This document shows, one piece after another, positions 8,757 through 18,274 of a stretch of 64,000 bases of DNA (positions within the stretch are counted from its first letter, which is position 1; the number at the start of each line of letters is the position of its first letter). The stretch is taken from assembly GCA_900473685.1 (NCBI GenBank), contig UCNE01000009.1, positions 248,001 to 312,000 of the forward strand, written 5' to 3'. Origin of the DNA: Hyphomicrobiales bacterium (lineage in GTDB: Bacteria; Pseudomonadota; Alphaproteobacteria; Rhizobiales; Rhizobiaceae). The notes under the pieces were generated by a model, which saw nothing but the letters and a program-made list of their open reading frames with translations, had not been told where the DNA came from and ran no database searches. A program made the position numbers and the translations under genes.

Positions 8757-9793
8757 CCGATGCCGCACGTTTGATTACCCCGGAAAAGCGCGGCGAGGAC
8801 CTCGATACGACGTTGCGCCCGCAGACGCTGGACGAGTTTACCGGCCAGGCGGAAGCGCGCGCCAATCTGAAGGTGTTTATCGAAGCTGCGAAGAACCGCG
8901 GCGAGGCGCTGGATCATGTGCTGTTCGTCGGCCCACCCGGCCTTGGCAAGACGACGCTGGCGCAGATCATGGCCAAGGAACTTGGTGTCAATTTCCGCTC
9001 GACATCGGGTCCCGTGATCGCCAAGGCAGGCGACCTTGCCGCGCTTCTGACCAATCTCGAAGATCGGGACGTGCTGTTCATCGACGAAATCCACCGGCTC
9101 AATCCGGCGGTCGAGGAGATCCTTTATCCGGCGATGGAAGATTTTCAGCTCGATCTGATCATCGGCGAGGGGCCGGCGGCGCGTTCGGTGAAGATCGACC
9201 TGTCGAAATTTACGCTGGTCGCCGCCACTACCCGGCTTGGGCTGTTGACAACGCCGTTGCGCGACCGGTTCGGCATTCCCGTGCGCTTGAGTTTCTACAC
9301 CGTCGAGGAACTGGAACTGATCGTCCGGCGCGGTGCCCGCCTGATGGGGCTTGGCATTACCGATGATGGCGCGCGCGAAATTGCCCGCCGGGCGCGCGGC
9401 ACGCCGCGCATCGCCGGACGGCTGTTGCGCCGGGTGCGCGATTTTGCCGAGGTTGCCAAAGCCGAGGCTGTCACCAAGCAGATTGCCGACGAGGCGCTGA
9501 CCCGGCTGCTCGTCGACAATATGGGCCTCGATCAGCTCGACAAGCGTTATCTCACCATGATCGCGCTGAATTTTGGCGGCGGTCCGGTCGGCATCGAAAC
9601 GATTGCGGCGGGGCTTTCTGAACCCCGCGATGCGATCGAGGACATCATTGAACCCTACATGATCCAGCAGGGTTTCATCCAGCGTACACCGCGCGGGCGT
9701 ATTTTAACCGCAAACGCATGGAAACACCTTGGATTGCAGGTGCCGAAGGATCTGGAAGCCACTCAGTTCCGGCTGTTCCAAGAGGATGATTGA
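8753..9793 (+). CDS. ruvB: Holliday junction helicase ATPase RuvB
   Basis: RuvB, 346 residues, the hexameric AAA+ motor for branch migration. Walker A is [10 protein letters not shown], Walker B is [11 protein letters not shown], sensor 1 is [10 protein letters not shown], and the arginine-finger/sensor 2 region includes [17 protein letters not shown]; the winged-helix C-terminus contains [16 protein letters not shown] 8753 overlaps the PIN toxin stop. The next gene starts immediately after the RuvB stop. Confidence 0.98.
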   Translation: MTDAARLITPEKRGEDLDTTLRPQTLDEFTGQAEARANLKVFIEAAKNRGEALDHVLFVGPPGLGKTTLAQIMAKELGVNFRSTSGPVIAKAGDLAALLTNLEDRDVLFIDEIHRLNPAVEEILYPAMEDFQLDLIIGEGPAARSVKIDLSKFTLVAATTRLGLLTTPLRDRFGIPVRLSFYTVEELELIVRRGARLMGLGITDDGAREIARRARGTPRIAGRLLRRVRDFAEVAKAEAVTKQIADEALTRLLVDNMGLDQLDKRYLTMIALNFGGGPVGIETIAAGLSEPRDAIEDIIEPYMIQQGFIQRTPRGRILTANAWKHLGLQVPKDLEATQFRLFQEDD

Positions 9794-10666
9794 TTGTTGA
9801 CGCGGCGGAGCTTTGTCAGAACGCTTGGCGCCCTGATGTTGTCGGGCGTCGCGTCCGGGGCCTATGCCGTGGGGATCGAGCCCGTGGGGCGGCCGCGGGT
9901 CGTTCGCTACAATCTGGTGCCAAACAGATGGCCGGCCGGGTTGAAACTGCGGCTGGTGATCCTGGCCGATCTTCATGCCTGCAGACCCTGGATGCCACCG
10001 CGCCGGATCGGCGATATCTGCGATCAAGCCAACGCGCTTGAGGGCGACATGATCCTGCTGTTGGGCGATTTTCTCTCCGGCATGCGCATGGGCGGCAACC
10101 GGGTAACGTCCGATGAGTGGGCAGGCAAACTTGCCCGTCTTGCTGCGCCGCTTGGCGTTCATGCGGTCATGGGAAACCATGACTGGATCGACGATCCCGA
10201 CGCAATGATCGCAGGCACCGGCCTGACGATCGTGCACAAGGCACTGGCGTCGATCAACGTCCCTGTCTACGAGAACCAAGCGGCCCGTTTCGAAAAGGAC
10301 GGCGAAGGGTTCTGGCTGGCGGGCCTTGCCGACCAGATTGGCCCGCGCGAAGGCCTCGACGATTTGCCGGGAACCCTGGCGCAGGTCACAGACGAAGCGC
10401 CGGTTATCCTGATGGCGCATGAGCCGGATGTTTTTCCAACGGTGCCGGACAGGGTATCGGTGACATTGTCGGGGCATACGCATGGCGGGCAGATTCGCCT
10501 GTTCGGCTATTCACCGATCGTGCCTTCGCGCTACCGCAACCGGTATGCTTACGGGCATATCGTCGAAGACGAGCGTAGCCTGATCGTTTCGGGCGGGCTT
10601 GGTTGCTCGATCGCCCCGATCCGTTTCGGCTCGCCGCCGGAAATCGTCGTCGTCGAACTTGGATAG
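9794..10666 (+). CDS. Tat-type metallophosphoesterase
   Basis: Metallophosphoesterase of about 290 residues related to the YkuE-type membrane-associated phosphatases. The N-terminus contains a twin-arginine-like signal, TRRSFVRTLGALMLSG, suggesting export in folded form. Catalytic motifs are LVILADLHACRPW, LLLGDFLSG, VMGNHDW, LMAHEPDVFP and LSGHTHGGQIRLFGY. The start is a TTG (9794 or 9797) directly after the RuvB stop. Known relatives act on lipid A or lipid precursors, but the substrate here is undetermined. Confidence 0.85.
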   Translation: MLTRRSFVRTLGALMLSGVASGAYAVGIEPVGRPRVVRYNLVPNRWPAGLKLRLVILADLHACRPWMPPRRIGDICDQANALEGDMILLLGDFLSGMRMGGNRVTSDEWAGKLARLAAPLGVHAVMGNHDWIDDPDAMIAGTGLTIVHKALASINVPVYENQAARFEKDGEGFWLAGLADQIGPREGLDDLPGTLAQVTDEAPVILMAHEPDVFPTVPDRVSVTLSGHTHGGQIRLFGYSPIVPSRYRNRYAYGHIVEDERSLIVSGGLGCSIAPIRFGSPPEIVVVELG

Positions 10667-10669
10667 ATC

Positions 10670-11179
10670 ATGCCCAAACGCAAGATGATCCGGATGGATG
10701 GACCGCACAGGCAGCGGTTCAATTTTCGCATTGCCGGGCTTGGCTTTCGCGAGGGGCACGTTCTGGTGCATCGGGCCGTGCATGAGGATTTCTGGACGTT
10801 TCCGGGCGGGCGGGCCGAGATCGGCGAGACGTCGGTGGAGACGCTGAAACGCGAGATGGTCGAGGAACTGGGCGTCGAGGTCGCCGTCGGACGGATGCTT
10901 TGGACCGTGGAAAACTTCTTCCGCTACGAAGAGCGCGACTATCACGAGATTGGCTTCTACTACGAGATGGAAATCCCCGACGATTTTCCGTTTCATCCGA
11001 GCGCTATCGTTCATAGCCTGAGGGACGGCAAGAACGACCTTGAATTCAAATGGGTGAAGGCGACCAAGGCGGCGCTCACGGAACTGGATATTCCACCCTA
11101 TTTCATCGCCGAGCAGATCGAGACGCTGCCGGTAACGCCGGTTCACATCATCTGGGATGATGGCAATCTCGACCGGTAG
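10670..11179 (+). CDS. NUDIX hydrolase
   Basis: NUDIX family hydrolase of 169 residues. The signature GGRAEIGETSVETLKREMVE followed by ELGV fits the GX5EX7REUXEEXGU box exactly. It starts three bases after the metallophosphoesterase stop and is likely cotranscribed. NUDIX enzymes hydrolyse nucleoside diphosphates linked to other groups; the particular substrate cannot be told. Confidence 0.9.
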   Translation: MPKRKMIRMDGPHRQRFNFRIAGLGFREGHVLVHRAVHEDFWTFPGGRAEIGETSVETLKREMVEELGVEVAVGRMLWTVENFFRYEERDYHEIGFYYEMEIPDDFPFHPSAIVHSLRDGKNDLEFKWVKATKAALTELDIPPYFIAEQIETLPVTPVHIIWDDGNLDR

Positions 11180-11217
11180 GCGGCCCCGCCCGAAGATCGA
11201 AGGTTTTGGGCGCCTTG

Positions 11218-12105
11218 CTAAGCCAAGTTCCTTATCGTCTGTTTGAGCAGTTCCATTCCACCCGGCTTCCAGCCCATCGCCTCGATCTTGCAGGTGTCCA
11301 TGGCATTGTAGCCCGCCTTTCCCGCTGCGGCAGGCAAGGGGTGGAGGCAGCCGGTGGCCCGCTGCAGGATAGACAGGATTTCATGGGTATCAGTCAGGAG
11401 ATCGGAGACGTTGAAGATCTCGCCATTGACCCGCACAGGATCGGATTCCAGCATCAGGCGAACGGCGCAGGCGACGTCGTCGCCATGCACTTCAGTGCCA
11501 GCGCGGACGGCTATCGGCCTACCGGCCAGATAATCCTCGAAAAGCTCAGCCCATTTATGCCGCCGGCCCGGCCCTGCCGGGCCGTAGATGCCGGTCGCCC
11601 GCAAGCTTGCCGTGACGAAACCATGGCCGCAGAGCGAGCGCAGGCTTCGCTCGGCCTGCAGCTTCACATCGCCATACAGAGTGCCGGGCTTGCCGGGCAT
11701 GTCTTCTTTCAACAGCGTGGCTGGCGGTTGTGGACCATAGGCGGCGCGGCTGGAGAGGAAGACGCAGCGGCGCACGCCGGCATCGCGGGCGGTTTCGAAC
11801 AGCCGCACGGTTCCGTCGAGATTGGCGCGCTGGAACCCCTGCGGATCATCGCCTTCTCCACCGCGGTATTTTCCGGGCACGTGGTCGAAGGCGGCATGAA
11901 CGAAATAATAGACGTGATCAAAGGCCTCGATCGGGTCTGCATCCGCATCGAGCCGCAGGGGCACGAAAGCAACGTCCTTGGAGAAGAAGCGGGGTTCCGG
12001 CGCGGTCCGTCCACCCACGCTAACCTTGTAGCCGTTGGCCAGCAGGTGCTCGACGATGAAGCGGCCAACATAGCCGGTGCCGCCGGAAACGAGAACGCGT
12101 GTCAT
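11218..12105 (-). CDS. sqdC: SqdC-like NAD-dependent epimerase/reductase
   Basis: NAD-dependent epimerase/dehydratase, 295 residues, starting MTRVLVSGGTGYVGRFIVEH with the Rossmann GxxGxxG motif. It also has LSSRAAYGP and a later LYGDVKLQAE in place of the YxxxK dyad of many family members. It is the third gene after sqdB and sqdD with a 13-base gap, matching the sqdBDC order described for Rhodobacter and Sinorhizobium sulfolipid operons. The biochemical role of SqdC is less defined than that of SqdB; the name rests mainly on the operon context. Confidence 0.72.
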   Translation of the reverse strand: MTRVLVSGGTGYVGRFIVEHLLANGYKVSVGGRTAPEPRFFSKDVAFVPLRLDADADPIEAFDHVYYFVHAAFDHVPGKYRGGEGDDPQGFQRANLDGTVRLFETARDAGVRRCVFLSSRAAYGPQPPATLLKEDMPGKPGTLYGDVKLQAERSLRSLCGHGFVTASLRATGIYGPAGPGRRHKWAELFEDYLAGRPIAVRAGTEVHGDDVACAVRLMLESDPVRVNGEIFNVSDLLTDTHEILSILQRATGCLHPLPAAAGKAGYNAMDTCKIEAMGWKPGGMELLKQTIRNLA

Positions 12106-12118
12106 GAGTTTCCTGATG

Positions 12119-12991
12119 TCAGTCCGGATTTGGCAAGGCCGGGTTCTCCAGGGCGGCAATCTCCGGAATGGAGCCGCCGTTGAAATAAGCATGCCAGAGA
12201 TCAATCAGCGGCCGCAGTCTTTCCGCCTTCGGATGGTCCTTTTCCCAGGGTTTTTCATATTGATAGTGCAGTACGCCGATCGAGGGCCAATCCCAGAGTG
12301 CCGGCATGTTGAACCAGACATATTGCAGCATGTTCATCGTGACAGGCAGGCCATGCCAGTCCGGGAAAAAAATCTGCAGGAAGGTCTGGTCGGTGCGCGG
12401 CCAGAACGCATCGGGGGTATCCAGCTGCTCCAGCATCGTCTCGTATGTCTGTAAACTGGGGGTCGCAACAAAGACGCCCGAGTTCAGCCGATGGAAATCG
12501 GCAAGGCTTTCGTAGACGTTGGGCGCGGCGGAAAATTCGGGATAGCCGAAATAGCGATCGATGTTTTTCAAAACCAGCGCATCGGCATCGATGAAGATGC
12601 AGCGTTCGTATTCGATCAATTGCCAAAGCCGCAGCTTGCAGAAATTATCGAGCGGCGAGTGAAAGTCCGGTTTACGTCCCCTGGTGAACGGAGCCGCACT
12701 GTGGAGATTTTTGCGGGCATGCCGTTTGTTGAAGGCGTCCGAAAGCGGTAAAAGATCGGTGGCGATCAGCCGGCAGCCGAATTCGCCAAGAGGTGACAAA
12801 AGATGCGCATCGACACCCCCGGTGTGGAGAACGACGATATCGGCTTGTGTTCCGGTCAGGCGGATCGAGCGAGCCAATGCAGTTGCGCCCATGGCGTAGT
12901 CTGCATTGGTGACCAGCGTCACGAATGCGTGCCGCGATCCGGCAGGGCCGGATGGCGCGATACCGTCTGAAGCCGTTCCGGGCTGCGTCAT
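12119..12991 (-). CDS. sqdD: SqdD-like family 8 glycosyltransferase
   Basis: Glycogenin-like family 8 glycosyltransferase, 290 residues. It shows FVTLVTNADYAMGATALARS near the N-terminus, the metal-binding DAD in CIFIDADALVLKNID, and LNSGVFVATPS. SqdD proteins belong to this fold and are thought to transfer sulfoquinovose from UDP-sulfoquinovose to diacylglycerol at the membrane. Its ATG overlaps the sqdB stop by four bases (ATGA), indicating translational coupling. Confidence 0.82.
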   Translation of the reverse strand: MTQPGTASDGIAPSGPAGSRHAFVTLVTNADYAMGATALARSIRLTGTQADIVVLHTGGVDAHLLSPLGEFGCRLIATDLLPLSDAFNKRHARKNLHSAAPFTRGRKPDFHSPLDNFCKLRLWQLIEYERCIFIDADALVLKNIDRYFGYPEFSAAPNVYESLADFHRLNSGVFVATPSLQTYETMLEQLDTPDAFWPRTDQTFLQIFFPDWHGLPVTMNMLQYVWFNMPALWDWPSIGVLHYQYEKPWEKDHPKAERLRPLIDLWHAYFNGGSIPEIAALENPALPNPD

Positions 12992-14208
12992 GAAACCGAT
13001 TTCAGCCTTCTTCCTTCCGGATCGTGATTGATCCTGGCAGCGATATCCCTGGTCCAGGCCGAGACGGCAGGCACGCGGCTGCGGTCAACACGGTAGGCGT
13101 ATTTCTTGCCGATATCGACGATTTCCGCAAGCAGGCCGTCCTGCAGCGTGATCGGGTTGAGACCGAGCTGGCGGAATTTTTCGTTGCGGACGACGAGGTC
13201 GTTTTCGGCTGCTTCCTTGCGCGGATTGGGCAGCCAGGCGATGTCTGATCCGGTGAGGCCAGCGATCATCTCGGCAAGGTCGCGAATACGGTGTGTTTCG
13301 GTCATCTGGTTGAAGATCTCGACCCGGGCACCGCGCTGTGGCGGGTTTTTCAGCGCCAGCTCGATACAGCGGACGGAATCCTGGATGTGGATGAAAGCGC
13401 GGGTCTGGCCGCCTGTGCCGTGCACGGTCAGCGGATAGCCGATCGCCGCCTGAATGAGGAAGCGGTTGAGCACGGTGCCGTAGTCGCCGTCATAGTCGAA
13501 GCGGTTGATCAGCTGCTCGTGGCGGCGGGCCTGTTCGGTATGAGTGCCCCAGACGATGCCCTGGTGCAGGTCGGTGATCCGCATGCCGTCGTTCTTGGCG
13601 TAGAACTGAAACAGCAACTGATCGAGGCATTTGGTCATGTGATAGATCGAGCCGGGATTGGCAGGGTAGAGAATATCCTGTTTCGCCGTCTCGCCGCTTT
13701 CGGTCTCGATGCCGACCGGCAGGTAACCCTCTGGAATGGCGGCGCCAACCGTCGAATAGCCGTAGACGCCCATGGTGCCGAGATGGACGAGATGCGCATC
13801 TAGGCCGATCTCGACCATGGCATTCAAGAGATTATGGGTGGCATTGACGTTGTTGTTGACGGTGTAATTCTTGTGGCGGTCGCTCTTCATCGAATAGGGC
13901 GCGGCACGCTGTTCGGCAAAATGGATAACCGCGTCTGGGCGGTTTTCTGCCAGCCAGTTTTTCAGAAGCTCATAATCGCGAGCAAGATCGATCAGATGGA
14001 AATGGATGCGCCGGCCGGTCTCTGCATGCCAGATGCGGGTGCGTTCCTGAATGGAATCCATCGGGGTCAGCGACTGGACGCCAAGCTCGGTATCGATCCA
14101 GCGGCGCGAGAGGTTGTCGAGGATATGGATGTCATGTCCGGCATCGGACAAATGCAGGGCCGTCGGCCAGCCGACGAAACCATCACCGCCAAGGACAGCA
14201 ATTTTCAT
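12988..14208 (-). CDS. sqdB: UDP-sulfoquinovose synthase
   Basis: SqdB/SQD1, 406 residues, which makes UDP-sulfoquinovose from UDP-glucose and sulfite, the head-group donor for the sulfolipid SQDG. Diagnostic stretches are MKIAVLGGDGFVGWPTALHL, ILDNLSRRWIDTELGVQSLT, VIHFAEQRAAPYSMKSDRH and VHLGTMGVYGYSTVGAAIPE, with IYHMTKCLDQLLFQFYAKND carrying the YxxxK dyad. The start ATG complementary to 14206-14208 gives the family length. It leads a three-gene minus-strand operon with sqdD and sqdC. Confidence 0.95.
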   Translation of the reverse strand: MKIAVLGGDGFVGWPTALHLSDAGHDIHILDNLSRRWIDTELGVQSLTPMDSIQERTRIWHAETGRRIHFHLIDLARDYELLKNWLAENRPDAVIHFAEQRAAPYSMKSDRHKNYTVNNNVNATHNLLNAMVEIGLDAHLVHLGTMGVYGYSTVGAAIPEGYLPVGIETESGETAKQDILYPANPGSIYHMTKCLDQLLFQFYAKNDGMRITDLHQGIVWGTHTEQARRHEQLINRFDYDGDYGTVLNRFLIQAAIGYPLTVHGTGGQTRAFIHIQDSVRCIELALKNPPQRGARVEIFNQMTETHRIRDLAEMIAGLTGSDIAWLPNPRKEAAENDLVVRNEKFRQLGLNPITLQDGLLAEIVDIGKKYAYRVDRSRVPAVSAWTRDIAARINHDPEGRRLKSVS

Positions 14209-14329
14209 GCACGTCGTCTCCTTCAGGTGGAACGCTATGGATGGTGATAGGGACGGATTGTGACAGGACGACAATGCTTGCCAAAAGCAATTTGTTCCGT
14301 CACAGAAAAACAAAAATCAGAGGATGCCC

Positions 14330-14773
14330 ATGACCTTGATCGCACTTTCCGGCGAGCTGACGGATGCCGGACACCGGCTGGTGCAGCGCGTCTATTATGA
14401 GGACACCGATTTTTCCGGCGTCGTCTATCATGCCCGGTATCTCCATTTCATGGAGCGTGCACGCACCGATTATCTGCGCCTTCTCGGCGTCGAGCAGGCA
14501 ACGCTGGCGATCGAGGGTGACACGGAAGGTCTGGTCTTCGTCGTCCACCGGATGGAGATCGACTTCAAGCAACCGGCGCGCATGGACGATATTCTGACGA
14601 TCACCACGGCGACGGAAAAAGCCGGTGGCGCCAAGATGGTCTTGCAACAGGAAATCCGCCGCGAGGGAACACTGCTGATCGCCGCCAAGGTGATCATCGC
14701 CGTCATCAACGGGCAGGGACGGCCACGGCGGCTGCCGGAAACACTGGGCAAGAAATTCCTCGGGCAGGGGTGA
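14330..14773 (+). CDS. ybgC: YbgC-family acyl-CoA thioesterase
   Basis: Hotdog-fold thioesterase of the YbgC (tol-pal-associated) family, about 147 residues. The family motif VYYEDTDFSGVVYHARYLHF contains the catalytic Asp, followed by ERARTDYLRLLG. YbgC genes normally sit directly before tolQ; here tolQ is 4 kb away behind the oppositely oriented ligD-ku block. ATG 14330 is preferred because AGAGG lies six bases before it, while ATG 14324 abuts that sequence. Confidence 0.92.
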   Translation: MTLIALSGELTDAGHRLVQRVYYEDTDFSGVVYHARYLHFMERARTDYLRLLGVEQATLAIEGDTEGLVFVVHRMEIDFKQPARMDDILTITTATEKAGGAKMVLQQEIRREGTLLIAAKVIIAVINGQGRPRRLPETLGKKFLGQG

Positions 14774-14776
14774 GTT

Positions 14777-17401
14777 TCAGTCCCCGGCTTCGACCGCTTT
14801 CAGCATTGCCTTGGTCAGGCTCTGTTTCCAGTCCTTGGCCTCGGCCCAGGGATCGATACCGCTTTCCAGGCGCTCGAGAATATCGGGAATGTGAAAACCG
14901 TTGGCAGCGCCGAGATCACCAAGCTCATCCCAGCTGACCGGCGTTGCCACCGGACCATTGGCGCGGGCGCGCACCGAATAGGGAGCAATGGCGGTGGAGC
15001 CGCGCTCGTTGCGCAGCCAGTCGATGAAGATGCGGCCCTTGCGCTTGGCCTTCGACATGGTGGCAATGTAATTGTCCGGATCGTCATCGGCGATCTTGGC
15101 CGAAAGCCCCTTGGCGAAGGCCTTGGCCTCTTCCCACGGCGCGCGGCGCGATAAAGGCACGATGACATGAATGCCCTTGCCGCCCGAGACCATGGCGACG
15201 GATTTCAGGCCAAGTTTTTCCAACGCGTCGCGAAGCGAGATGGCCGCCTGTTTGACAGTTTCGAAGGTGACGCTCGGGTCCGGATCGAGATCGAAGACGA
15301 GCCGGTCGGCAGCGTCGAGCCGGTCGATGGTCGAGCCCCAGATATGAAACTCGATCGTGCCCATCTGCACGGCGGCCACCAGTCCTTTGGCGTCATCGAC
15401 ATATAGATAGTTGGCCATGTCGCCATCGGATTCCTCGATCGGGACCTGATGGATTTCATCGGGAAAGCCGTCGCCGGCATGTTTCTGGTAGAAACACTGA
15501 CGATCCGGTCCCTGTGGGCAGCGCAGGATCGATGCAGGGTGTTTGGCGGCAAATGGCAGCATGCGATCGGCAATGACGCCGTAGTAGCGGGCAAGGTCGA
15601 TCTTGGTGATATCCGGATTTGAGAAAAGCAGCCGGCCGGCATGGGTGATGCGGATGCCAAGCACATCGCCGTCAGCATCTTTTTCCTTTCGGCCGGCTGG
15701 TTTTTGGGTCTCAGCCGAAGCGGTCTTCTCTGAGGCTACTTTTTTGCCTGCTCCGGCCTTGGCTGGAGGCGGTGCCTTTTTCGTCTCGGGTGTCACGCTG
15801 GAAGCCTCCTTGTCCTCGCGCAGGCCTTCGAACGACCCGTGGCGGATATGACCATCGTCGGTAAATTCTGCGAAATCCACCTCTGCCACAAGGTCTGGTT
15901 TCAGCCAGGCGGCGTCCTGGGCAATGTCGTTCGGAACCGTGTCAAATGGCGAGGTCTGGCGCTTCAGCTTTGAAAATCGGTTGGCCAAATCGGCCATGGT
16001 CTCTTCGTCGAACCCGGTGCCGACGCGGCCCTGATAGACGAACTTGCCATCCTCATAGGCACCGACCAGCAGCGAGGCGAACGCTCGGCCGCGTTTGTCG
16101 GACGGCGAGTAGCCGCCGATGACGAATTCCTGGCGTTTCGTGCATTTGATCTTCAGCCAGCTGCCGGTTCGGCCTTCGCGGTAGGGGGCATCGGCTTGCT
16201 TGGCGATGATGCCTTCCTGCCCGGCCTTGCACATGGCATGGAATACCTTGTCGCCATTGCCACGCACATGCTCGCTATATTGGATCGAGCGGCTCGGTCC
16301 CAGCGTGTCCAGCAGCGATTTCAGCGTCGCCTTGCGCTCGATCAGTGGCTTGTTGCGCAAATCTCTGCCGTCATGTTGCAGCAGATCGAAGGCATAGAAC
16401 CGGGTTTCACCACCAGTCTTGATTGCTTTTTGAAGTGCGGAGAATTTCGAGCCTTCGTCTGAGGCTGCAACGGCTTCACCATCGATCAAGGCTGTGTCGC
16501 AATCGAGATCGGTAAACCCGTGGGCGATGTCGGGAAACTTTTCCGTCCAGTCCAGCCCCGTGCGGGTGAAGCAGGTGATGCCGCCCTTGCCGATGGAAAT
16601 CATCAGGCGGTAGCCGTCGAACTTGGCTTCGTTCAGCCAGCCGTCACCGGCAGGCGCATCCGCGGTAAGGGTTGCGAGTTGCGGCTTGATGAAGGCAGGC
16701 GCCTTGCCTGTCCGTTTCCGCTTCTGTCGAAGCTCGGGTTTCTCGCTTTCAATGGCGCCTGCCTTGACGTTGGCGGCGGCACTTTTCGCAGATTCCCAGA
16801 CATGAGCTGTCTTTTCCCCCCGGCCCGTTGCGATCTCCTCCATCGAGCGGCCGGTTTTGATGCTGGTCAGATTGCCCGTCAGCAGGCTTTCGCCGTCGTC
16901 GCTGGTCTCCTCGTCATGCTCCTTGATCAGCAGCCAGTTTTCGCGCTTTTCGCCGTTGCGCGGCTTCATTCGCACTAAGGCCCAGCCACCGTGCATACGC
17001 TGGCCGTGGATATGGAACTTGAGTTTGCCTTCCTTCAGGCCTTCGTCCGGATCGTTGTCCGGCTCCCACCAGCCGGTGTCCCACAACATCACCGTGCCGC
17101 CGCCATATTGCTTCTTGGGGATCGTGCCTTCGAAATCGCCATAGGCCATGGGATGATCTTCGGTGCGCACGGCAAGCCGTTTGTCTTCGGGGTTAATGCT
17201 CGGGCCGCGCGTCACCGCCCAGCTTTTCAACACACCCTTCCATTCCAGCCGGAAATCGTAATGGAGACGGGTCGCATCGTGTTTCTGCACCAGGAAGAGC
17301 TTGCCAGCCTTCGTCCGCTTTGCCGCGCCCTTCGGTTCGGCGGTCTTGGTGAAGTCGCGCTTGCGATTGTATTCGGTGAGGGCGTCGTGATGCTCGGCCA
17401 T
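14777..17401 (-). CDS. ligD: Multidomain ATP-dependent DNA ligase D
   Basis: LigD for non-homologous end joining, 874 residues. Domains in order: an N-terminal 3'-phosphoesterase (HYDFRLEWKGVLKSWAVTRG around residues 47-66, TIPKKQYGGGTVMLWDTGWW), the ATP-dependent ligase with the adenylated lysine in EAKFDGYRL near residue 260, a Lys/Ala-rich linker, and a primase-polymerase domain (IRITHAGRLLFSNPDITKID, LVFDLDPDPS, VSGGKGIHVIVPLS). It is followed in transcription by nothing on this strand and preceded by ku, 9 bases upstream. It separates ybgC from tolQ. Confidence 0.97.
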   Translation of the reverse strand: MAEHHDALTEYNRKRDFTKTAEPKGAAKRTKAGKLFLVQKHDATRLHYDFRLEWKGVLKSWAVTRGPSINPEDKRLAVRTEDHPMAYGDFEGTIPKKQYGGGTVMLWDTGWWEPDNDPDEGLKEGKLKFHIHGQRMHGGWALVRMKPRNGEKRENWLLIKEHDEETSDDGESLLTGNLTSIKTGRSMEEIATGRGEKTAHVWESAKSAAANVKAGAIESEKPELRQKRKRTGKAPAFIKPQLATLTADAPAGDGWLNEAKFDGYRLMISIGKGGITCFTRTGLDWTEKFPDIAHGFTDLDCDTALIDGEAVAASDEGSKFSALQKAIKTGGETRFYAFDLLQHDGRDLRNKPLIERKATLKSLLDTLGPSRSIQYSEHVRGNGDKVFHAMCKAGQEGIIAKQADAPYREGRTGSWLKIKCTKRQEFVIGGYSPSDKRGRAFASLLVGAYEDGKFVYQGRVGTGFDEETMADLANRFSKLKRQTSPFDTVPNDIAQDAAWLKPDLVAEVDFAEFTDDGHIRHGSFEGLREDKEASSVTPETKKAPPPAKAGAGKKVASEKTASAETQKPAGRKEKDADGDVLGIRITHAGRLLFSNPDITKIDLARYYGVIADRMLPFAAKHPASILRCPQGPDRQCFYQKHAGDGFPDEIHQVPIEESDGDMANYLYVDDAKGLVAAVQMGTIEFHIWGSTIDRLDAADRLVFDLDPDPSVTFETVKQAAISLRDALEKLGLKSVAMVSGGKGIHVIVPLSRRAPWEEAKAFAKGLSAKIADDDPDNYIATMSKAKRKGRIFIDWLRNERGSTAIAPYSVRARANGPVATPVSWDELGDLGAANGFHIPDILERLESGIDPWAEAKDWKQSLTKAMLKAVEAGD

Positions 17402-17410
17402 GGCGGTGCC

Positions 17411-18250
17411 TCAGGCGGATTTTTTCTTCGGGGCGGCTTTTCTGGGTGCAGCTTTCGCGCCGCTACCCTCGAGGCTTTTCTTCAGCGCCGACATGAGGTC
17501 GACGACATTGTCGCCGCGCTTGCCGGTGTCATCCTCTTCTTCGACCTCGATCTTTGCCTTCTTGCCTTTGAGCTTTCTCTGGACGAGTTCCTTGAGTGCC
17601 GTTGAGTAATTGTCCTTGAAGCTGGTGGCGTCGAAAGGCGCAGTCTTCTTGTCGATCAGCGCCGTTGCCACCTCCAGAAGATCATCATGGGACGTTTTGC
17701 CGGAAAGCCCATGGAACATCGGATCGGCCTTACGCAACTCGTCGGCATAATGCAGCGTTTCCAGAAGCAGGCCATCACCGCAAGGTTTGATCGCAGCGAT
17801 ATATTCGCGGCCGCGCAGGGTTAGCTGGCCAAGCCCCACCTTGCCCGATTTGCGCAAGGCATCCCGCACCACCCGATAGGCGTCTTCGGCCAGATCATCG
17901 GAAGGAACGACGTAATAGGGTTTGTCATAGTAGATCGGCGAAATTTCCGAGGCATCGACGAACTGCACGAGTTCGAGCGTCTTCTTGGTCTCGAGCTTGA
18001 CGGCATCGATTTCTTCCGGCTCGAGCAGGACGTACTTGCCACTTTCGTATTCATAGCCCTTGACGATCTCGTCAGTATCGACAGGACCGATGCCGTCGAC
18101 CACCTTGTCGTAGTGCACCGGCTTGCCCGAGGGCTGGTGGATCTGGCGAAAGGCAAAACGCGCACCGGTCTTGGTGGCGCTGAAAACCTCGACGGGAATG
18201 GAGACGAGGGAGAGGCGTAACTGCCCTTTCCACAATGCACGCGATACCAT
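17411..18250 (-). CDS. ku: Ku homodimer, NHEJ DNA-end-binding protein
   Basis: Bacterial Ku, 279 residues, which encircles broken DNA ends and recruits LigD. The start MVSRALWKGQLRLSLVSIPV and the segments KYVLLEPEEIDAVKLETKKT and PIYYDKPYYVVP are typical. The C-terminus is a lysine-rich tail (APRKAAPKKKSA). The stop lies 9 bases before the ligD start, so both form one operon. Rhizobial genomes often carry more than one ku-ligD set; whether others exist here is outside the window. Confidence 0.96.
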   Translation of the reverse strand: MVSRALWKGQLRLSLVSIPVEVFSATKTGARFAFRQIHQPSGKPVHYDKVVDGIGPVDTDEIVKGYEYESGKYVLLEPEEIDAVKLETKKTLELVQFVDASEISPIYYDKPYYVVPSDDLAEDAYRVVRDALRKSGKVGLGQLTLRGREYIAAIKPCGDGLLLETLHYADELRKADPMFHGLSGKTSHDDLLEVATALIDKKTAPFDATSFKDNYSTALKELVQRKLKGKKAKIEVEEEDDTGKRGDNVVDLMSALKKSLEGSGAKAAPRKAAPKKKSA

Positions 18251-18274
18251 GTCTCCACCTTTTCTCGATTTGGC

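Noticed and set aside
14250..14266. PHO-box-like CTGTCACAATCCGTCCC upstream of sqdB (minus strand)
   Set aside because: The two 7-mers are spaced 10 bases apart instead of 11 and the second is poorly matched, so PhoB control is not supported by this site alone.
16991..17605. Plus-strand 204-codon frame opposite ligD/ku
   Set aside because: Shadow of two well-identified genes; no domain.
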